DNA of 64,000 nucleotides from Osedax fenrisi (taxonomy: Eukaryota > Annelida > Polychaeta > Sabellida > Siboglinidae): positions 4,503,293 through 4,567,292 of the forward strand of contig OZ025241.1 of the NCBI GenBank assembly GCA_964019155.1, given 5' to 3'. The stretch's first letter is position 1. Every line of letters starts with the position of its first letter. The position numbers and the translations under genes were made by a program. Below, piece after piece: positions 57,039 to 64,000 of this stretch. The notes below the pieces were generated by a model. It was not told the origin of the DNA. It made no database searches and saw only the letters and a program-made list of their open reading frames with translations.

Positions 57039-59505
57039 CATGATGTAACCCTGCTGTAACCATGTTTTAACCATGATGTAACCACGCTGTAACCATTGTG
57101 TAACCATGATGTAACCATACTGTAATATCGTTGTAACCTTACTGTAACAGTGCTGTAACCATACTGTAACCATGCTGTATCCACTCTGTAACCATACTGT
57201 AATAACGTTGTAACCATACTGTAACCATACTGTAACCATGCTGTAACCATAATGTAACCATGGTGTAACCATGCTATAGCCATACTGTAACCATTCTGTA
57301 ACCATACGGTAACCATGCTGTAACCACTCTGTAACCATACTGTAACCATATTGTAACCACACTGTAACCTTACTGTAATAACGTTGTAACCATACTGTAA
57401 CCACGCTATAACCATGCTGTAACCATGATATAACCATGATATAACCATAAAGTAATCATGCTGTAACCATAATGTAACCATATTGTAACCATATTGTAAC
57501 CATGCTGTAACTATACTATAACCATGATGTTACCATACTATAACCATGATGTTACCATGCTGTAACCATGATGTAACCATTCTGTAACCATACTGTAACC
57601 ACGCTGTAACCATTATATAATCATGCATTAACCATGCCGTAACCACGCTGTAACCATGTAGTAACCATGCTGTAACCATGCCGTAACCATGCTGTAACCA
57701 TGATGTAACCATACTGTAACCATGCTGTAACCACTATGTAACCATGTTGTAACCATTCTGTAACCATGCTGTAACCATACTATACCATACTGTAACCATA
57801 CTATAACCATGATTTAACCATGATGTAACCATATTGTAACCATATTGTAACCATATTGTAACCACGCTGTAACCATACTGTAACCATACTATAACCATGA
57901 TGTAACCATACTGTAACCATGATGTAACCATGCTGTGACCATATTGTAACCATATTGTAACCATGCTGTAACCATACTCTAACCATGATGTTACCATGCT
58001 GTAACCACGCTGTAACCATTATATAATCATGCATTAACCATGCCGTAACCACGCTGTAACCATGTCGTAACCATGCAGTAACCATGCTATAACCATGCCG
58101 TAAACATGCTGTAATCATGCTGTAACCATGATGTAACTATACTGTAACCATGCTGTAACCACTATGTAACCATTTTGTAACCATTATGTAACCATGCTGT
58201 AACCATACTGTAACCATATTGTAACCATATTGTAATCATATTGTAACCATATTGTAACCACGCTGTAACCATACTATAACCACGCTGTAACCATACTGTA
58301 ACCATACTATAACCATTATGTAACAATACTGTAACCATGCTGTAACCATGCCGTAAACATGCTGTAACCATGCTGTAACCATGATGTAACCATACTGTAA
58401 CCATGCTGTAACCACTATGTAACCATTTTTTAACCATTCTGTAACCATGCTGTAACCATACTGTAACCATGATGTAACCATACTGTAACCATGCTGTAAC
58501 CACTATGTAACCATGTTGTAACCATTCTGTAACCATGCTGTAACCATACTGTAACCATACTGTAACCATACTATAACCATGATGTAACCATGCTGTAACC
58601 ATATTGTAACCATATTGTAACCATATTGTAACCACGCTATAACCATACTGTAACCATACTATAACCATGATGTAACCATACTGTAATCATGATGTAACCA
58701 TGCTGTAACCATATTGTAACCATATTGTAACCATGCTGTAACCATACTCTAACCATGATGTTACCATGCTGTAACCATGATGTAACCATTCTGTAACCAT
58801 ACTGTAAACACGCTGTAACCATTATATAATCATGCATTAACCATGCCGTAACCACGCTGTAACCATGTCGTAACCATGCAGTAACCATGCTGTAACCATG
58901 CCGTAAACATGCTGTAACCATGCTGTAACCATGATGTAACCATACTGTAACCATGCTGTAACCACTATGTAACCATGTTGTAACCATTCTGTAACCATGC
59001 TGTAACCATACTGTAACCATACTGTAACCATACTATAACCATGATGTAACCATGCTGTAACCATATTGTAACCATATTGTAACCATATTGTAACCACGCT
59101 GTAACCATACTGTAACCATACTATAACCATGATGTAACCATACTGTAACCATGATGTAACCATGATGTAACCATATTGTAACCATATTGTAACCATATTG
59201 TAACCACGCTGTAACCATACTGTAACCATACTATAACCATGATGTAACCATACTGTAACCATGATGTAACCATGCTGTGACCATATTGTAACCATATTGT
59301 AACCATGCTGTAACCATACTCTAACCATGATGTTACCATGCTGTAACCACGCTGTAACCATTATATAATCATGCATTAACCATGCCGTAACCACGCTGTA
59401 ACCATGTCGTAACCATGCAGTAACCATGCTATAACCATGCCGTAAACATGCTGTAATCATGCTGTAACCATGATGTAACTATACTGTAACCATGCTGTAA
59501 CCACT
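57039..59505. repeat. 11-bp minisatellite array, about 220 units
   Basis: The unit is TGTAACCATRC (11 bp) with variation almost only at the last two or three bases. Larger blocks repeat too: the marker CATTATATAATCATGCATTA appears at about 57611, 58018, 58820 and 59360, with the following units largely shared. That indicates higher-order amplification in irregular steps of 407, 802 and 540 bp. Because 11 is not a multiple of 3 and the unit lacks minus-strand stops, all three minus frames are open and give repetitive peptides such as MVTAWLQYGYS. No gene is implied. A LINE copy interrupts it at 59505, and about one unit remains at 62188. Confidence 0.95.
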
Positions 59506-61372
59506 ATGCTCCTAAACCTAATGATTTTAATGATTACTTTAGCAATATAGGTTTAAAATTATCAGAAAATATCAAAGCTACAATTGATAATAACATATAT
59601 CATACGATGCCTCCAACTAATAAAAATTCATTACTACTCTCTCCTATTTCAATTTTTGAAATAGAAAGTATCATAAATGAAACCAAAGTTAAATACAGTA
59701 ATGATACCTATAATTTAAATATGCCGGTAATCAAAGAAATCAGGGTTGAAATTACACCAATATTATTTCATTTATTTAATAGATCTCTATCTGAGGGTAT
59801 ATTTCCAATCGCTTTAAAAAAAGCTAAAGTAATTCCATTATTTAAAGATGGAGATAGATCTAAACCTGAAAATTATAGACCGATTTTATTATTACCCCAA
59901 TTCTCAAAATTATTGGAAAAATTAATAAAAGTCAGAATTTTGAAATTTTTAAACAAGTTTAATATAATCAGTGATACGCAAGGGTTCCCTTATGGGTTTC
60001 GAAAAAATGTATCAACTTCTGATGCACTTTCCGATGTTATTGAAACAGTTAATTTTAATTTGGAACAATTAAATAATTGCGCTATCGTATCCATTGACCT
60101 GTGTAAGGCTTTCGATACTTTAGATCATAATATTTTAATTAAAAAACTTAGTATATATGGTATAAGAGGGGTAGCTCTCAAATTATTAGAAAGCTATTTA
60201 AAAGATAGGCAACAATATGTTAGTTTTATGAATACTACTTCAAATATTAATAATATTGCATGTGGTGTACCACAAGGTTCGGTTTTGGGGCCACTGTTAT
60301 TTGTATTGTACACCAATGATCTTCCAAACATATCTAATTCATTTAAGCCTGTATTATTTGCTGATGACACTAATTTGATTTTTTCTGATAAATCATTACT
60401 GCTCTAAAAACTAATATACAACGTAACTTAAATAAGCTCTTTGATTGGTTAAATATTAATAAATTGTCCCTTAATGTTAGTAAATCTAGTTTATTACTTT
60501 TTAATATTCTAAATAAAAGTAATAATGTTAAATTGAATGTCAATATTAATGATATTAAAATCAAACAAGTAACAAATTTAAAATTTTTAGGAATAATAAT
60601 TGATGACAAATTAGATTGGAAATCACAAATTAATTATGTATCTACGAAATTATCTAGAGCTATTGGTATTTTAAATAAAGTGAAATTTAAATTGAATTTG
60701 AAATCTTTAGTATTGGTATATAATTCATTTTTTTATTCTCACCTTACATACTGTTGTCATATTTGGGGTATATATTTTTTTCAAATTTAAATAAAATATG
60801 TATATTACAAAAAAGAGCTTTGAAAATTATAAATAATGATTCTAATTATTCAACTTTTTATATTATTCATAAGTCATTACAATTTCATGATATCGTAAAA
60901 ATGAATACCATAAAGTTTATGTTTAGGGCCAGGAATAATTTATTACCTATTAATTTGCAAAAATTATATTCAATTAAATTACATAATACCTATTTATTTC
61001 ATAGATTAAAAGTTAGAACAGATAGAAAATCTTTCTGCTTATCTATCACAGGTCCTAGACTATGGAATAATTTAGATTAGTCCATAAGACAAATTTTAAA
61101 TTTGAATTTATTTAAAAGAACTTTAAAAAAATATTTATTGAATAGTTATCATTAAATTTTTAATTTTCCTTTTAATTTATATTTTTAACTTTTAATTTGA
61201 CTTATGAAAATATTAATATTATTCATTTTTAAATAACTTTATAAAACTATGACTTTAACTATTAGCTGACTCATGACATCATTTTATTTAACTTTTATCC
61301 GACTTATAATATAATTTACTTTTAAAATGACTTATTGAAAATTTTAATTGACTAATTTGTTATATTATTATG

Positions 61373-61403
<31 letters not shown>

Positions 61404-62187
61404 TAATTTTTACTTTTATTTTTATTTTTATTTTTAATATAAGTTTTTAATGTTTATTATAATTCAGTTGTATAGTTTGTTCCTATTTGTTTTATTATAA
61501 CTTTTTAATTTATTTTTATTATAATTTTATTATATGTTTATATATATATTTATATATTTTATTATAATGATGATTAGATTACGAGGAGTTTTTTAATAAT
61601 ATTATTGTATTTTTATTATTTTATCTAAATCATGTTCTACTATTTATAAAGAATATCAACTTATACATTTGTTACTATATATAATTGTATTATTTTTAAT
61701 TATTTTTTTCTTTTATTACATTTATATATTTATATTAAGATGTAGTAGAATAATTATGGAATTTGTTTTTTTTTGTATTTCGTTGACTCTTAATTCATAA
61801 ATTTGTCATATTTTATATCGGGTAGTATGGATGCATTTGCTGGCTCCAAATGTTACCAGTGTATATACTATCGATGAACCTACATTCCGAAAGTTGATAT
61901 GTTATGGTGGTTTATGCTTTATGAGTTGATGATTTATTTTAATAATTTAATTTTTCACTCTATTTTTTGTTCTACTATTTCTTGATTTTAATTATATTCC
62001 TATATCATTTTTTCTCCTCGTAATCATAAAAGGGTGAACGACTTGATAAACTCTGCTTCTTCCTTCACCCAGGCAATTGCAAAATCTGATTTTATTATTA
62101 TTATTATTATATATATATATATTCTTATAATATAATAAACACCTTATAAAGGTGAGATGGCACTGCTATTTAACCTGAGCTTATATA
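59506..62187 (+). mobile_element. Jockey-like LINE, copy 2, inserted in the satellite
   Basis: It matches copy 1 from position 48232 (CTCCTAAACCTAATGATTTT) to the shared end CCTGAGCTTATATATA. The left neighbour is satellite (GTAACCACTATG). The right neighbour is one more satellite unit (ACGCTGTAACCAT). It is therefore a 5'-truncated insertion into the array; a target duplication cannot be told apart from the repeat. Relative to copy 1 it has a 38-bp deletion near 61870 in the UTR. Confidence 0.9.
59523..61080 (+). pseudogene. LINE reverse transcriptase, copy 2, frameshifted
   Basis: The same protein as copy 1, with three notable differences. A 9-bp in-frame insertion near 59980 gives DTQGFPYGFRK in place of DTQYGFRK. 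A 1-bp deletion near 60395 breaks the frame 10 codons after the catalytic FADDTNLIF box. Two bases are missing near 60770, where copy 1 reads HIWGNTFFSN. The TAG at GPRLWNNLD is shared with copy 1. The copy is inactive. Confidence 0.85.
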
Positions 62188-62200
62188 TAACGCTGTAACC
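62188..62200. repeat. Orphan satellite unit
   Basis: ACGCTGTAACCAT directly after the LINE end is one unit of the 57039-59505 array. It marks the distal side of the insertion. Confidence 0.75.
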
Positions 62201-62264
62201 ATATTAACATAAACAAATAGAATCCGGTATGCATCTATTACGTTTTCTCTTTTATGTGTTATCG

Positions 62265-62640
62265 ATAACACATGTACACTGCACAATGTACAAGTGTACA
62301 TTGTATAAAGTTTCACATGTATACTTGTATACATAGAAACCGTACACTATGTACATTGTACAGTGTATACATGTACACATAATTCACGTGATAGACCACG
62401 ATAATACTAACCATAGTTATGATACTTTACGACAAAGGCGTGTAATACACGCCGTGTATTCGCCAACGTACACATAAGCATATATACGACCTGATATAAT
62501 GTCGTTGTATACACGTTCCTATGGTTACATCATGGTTACGTCATCGAGGTTCTTAGCTGTCCCTGAGCTGCCCCGAGCTGTATGTTGCTATCGTATTTTA
62601 TACCGTACGATATTCAAATAAATCAACGATCTTGTCAATG
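62265..62640. promoter_or_regulatory. TGTACA-rich cluster and GC-richer patch
   Basis: Up to 62385 the sequence is dominated by TGTACA, GTATAC and CATGTA words in both orientations. Then come AATACACG-C-CGTGTATT (a short palindrome near 62441), GGTTACATCATGGTTACGTC (CRE-like TTACGTCA) and AGCTGTCCCTGAGCTGCCCC. It could be regulatory, but no gene was recognised next to it. Confidence 0.3.
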
Positions 62641-62737
62641 ATATTATGTTGTTCATTGTTCTTTTATTTATATTTTATTATTATTTTCTTCCCACACGAG
62701 CTATGGAAACTATACTATAAATAGTCATATAATTAAC

Positions 62738-63013
62738 TGCCTGTGTGGCTCAGTGGCTAAGGCGTCAGACACACAAGCAGTAGGACACGGGTTCGACCCT
62801 CGTCCGGACCATTAATTAATTTATAAAATGGGTCTTAAAATATTATTTAGAAGTGATCTTATATAATTGTGTATAAATAAATGATCGGCTCTCGTTAAAA
62901 CCATGGATGCCTTAACATGAGAGCGGCTTCGAAGGGACATTAGAGCCATATATGGTTATAAGTGAAAACTTCATCTAAGTTCCTGGATGGGATGAAAGGA
63001 CTCCACCAAAAAT
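62738..63013 (+). mobile_element. SINE-A, full-length copy
   Basis: The head (62738-62812) has TGTGTGGCTCAGTGGCTAAG (A box, one base short) and GGGTTCGACCC (B box). The body then runs through GGTCTTAAAATATTATTTAG, GATCGGCTCTCGTTAAAACC and GGATGGGATGAAAGGACTCC to an AATAAATAAA tail. It serves as the reference for the other SINE-A copies in this window. The head derives from a tRNA with internal RNA polymerase III promoter boxes (family knowledge). Confidence 0.85.
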
Positions 63014-63073
63014 AAATAAAAAATAACAAATATAGGTATCTATTGTTATGGCTAATAAACCATGTATCATCAT

Positions 63074-63076
<3 letters not shown>

Positions 63077-63131
<55 letters not shown>
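63077..63131. repeat. (TA)n microsatellite
   Basis: About 55 bp of TA followed by ATTCAATATATATATATATT. Open frames across it are repeat products. Confidence 0.97.
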
Positions 63132-63137
<6 letters not shown>

Positions 63138-63657
63138 ATATATATATATATATTGAATATATGCATTGAAATGTGCATATAGTATGTATTTATAGTATAT
63201 AGTATATACATGTATACATATAGAACATGTTATGCACATACATACATACATACAATGTCTGGTAATGGTGGCCACGTATCCTTTTCATTGTTATCGCCAT
63301 TTAACCAAGCTGGTATACTATGGTTTATCACGTGTTTTTCTTACGTAATCATACATTGAGTGTAATGGAGGTTATTTATTGAATACAACTATTACGTAAT
63401 AGTACTGTCTTAGAAATGTGAATATTCACACTTATCGATTATCTATAATTGTGTCTATAGTCAATAGTTCCGGATTATATCGATTAAGTAGTCATTATAA
63501 TAGGTCATTATAATCTTTGATACGATCGCTAATTATGAAAGACAATGAATAAACATCAATTATGTACCAAGGTATTTGTTTAGTATTTAGTACGGGTGTG
63601 TGTATCTGTGTGTATTTGTATATGTATATGTGCGCGTATATATTTGTATATATATAT

Positions 63658-63696
63658 TGTTATTGTTATTGTTATTGCTATTGTTATTGTTATTGT
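63658..63696. repeat. (TATTGT)n tail of SINE-A
   Basis: Seven near-perfect TATTGT units (AATAACA on the SINE strand) directly at the 3' end of the minus-strand SINE-A copy. This is probably an expanded tail. Confidence 0.85.
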
Positions 63697-63962
63697 ATTT
63701 TGGTGGAGTACTTTCATCCCATCCAGGAACTTAGATGAAGTTTTCACTTATAACCATATATGGCTCTAATGTCCCTACGAAGCCGCTCTCATGTTAAGGC
63801 ATCCATGGTTTTATCGAGAGCCGATTATTTATTCATACACAATTTTATAAGATCACTTCTAAATATTATTTTAATCATATTTTAATAGTCCGGACGAGGC
63901 TTAAGCCCGTGTCCTACTGCTTGTGTGTCTGACGCCTTAACCAACTGAGCCACACAAGCATT
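63697..63962 (-). mobile_element. SINE-A, full-length copy, minus strand
   Basis: The minus-strand head (63885-63962) reads TGTGTGGCTCAGTTGGTTAA, GGCGTCAGACACACAAGCAG and GGGCTTAAGCCTCG. The last is a mutated B box where GGGTTCGA is expected. The body matches 62738-63013 with few changes, and the two copies face opposite ways 0.7 kb apart. Confidence 0.85.
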
Positions 63963-64000
63963 TATATATATATATACTTATATGATATTATAATAAACAA

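Noticed and set aside
57009..59460. Long minus-strand frames (up to 207 codons) rich in MVTAWLQ
   Set aside because: They are by-products of the 11-bp satellite, which is open in all three minus frames. There is no start context, domain or splice structure.
57039..59505. CRISPR-like or telomere-like array
   Set aside because: The units are contiguous 11-mers without spacers, and the unit is not a TTAGGG-type telomere repeat.
62738..62815. tRNA gene
   Set aside because: The head of a full-length SINE-A with a shortened A box.

Overview
The window is eukaryotic genomic DNA, most likely from an invertebrate animal. The evidence is very high A+T, dozens of long (TA)n microsatellites, no operon-like gene packing, intron-split exons with phase-1 boundaries, and a mix of non-LTR retrotransposons, tRNA-derived SINEs and MITEs. 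The species cannot be named from sequence alone. AT-rich marine invertebrates such as sponges and cnidarians would fit.

Host genes are sparse. The best-supported one lies on the minus strand between about 7.8 and 3.2 kb. Four exons of 171, 126, 219 and 126 nt, all with GT/AG borders and phase 1-1, encode two immunoglobulin-like domains, each split over two exons. Weaker single-exon candidates are a signal-peptide exon on the plus strand at 14.59 kb behind a CACGTG-rich GC patch, an FN3-like exon at 12.6 kb, and a first or internal exon at 26.2 kb. Promoter-like GC patches lie at 13.0, 14.1, 35.9, 42.6 and 56.0 kb.

The rest is mainly mobile DNA. RTE-like LINE relics occupy 0-1.1, 1.5-2.3, 4.2-5.6, 15.1, 17.1-18.3, 45.3 and 47.3 kb. 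A nearly complete but decayed CR1-type LINE (PHD-finger ORF1, APE endonuclease, RT) lies on the minus strand at 20.1-24.0 kb. Other LINE pieces lie at 9.1, 9.5, 10.2, 30.9, 32.3, 34.0 and 35.4 kb. Two nearly identical copies of a jockey-like LINE lie at 48.06-50.95 kb (intact long ORF) and 59.5-62.2 kb (broken). The second is inserted in a 2.5-kb array of an 11-bp minisatellite.

DNA elements include a clean hAT MITE (8.64-9.05 kb), two copies of a 538-1118 bp element with 8-bp target duplications (25.06 and 53.28 kb), one of which carries a TTAA-flanked MITE that the other lacks, a 1.05-kb TA-flanked foldback element (46.15 kb), three CCCAG-ended families with short internal repeats, and a 3.9-kb element (36.9-40.8 kb) with roughly 155-bp inverted termini around a damaged protein gene. 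The last is the best candidate here for an undescribed transposon system. Two tRNA-derived SINE families, called A and B here, are scattered through the window.

No rRNA gene, genuine tRNA gene, CRISPR array or LTR element was recognised. Stretches without an entry are AT-rich DNA in which nothing was recognised. All splice sites, domain calls and TE classes come from reading by eye without database searches.
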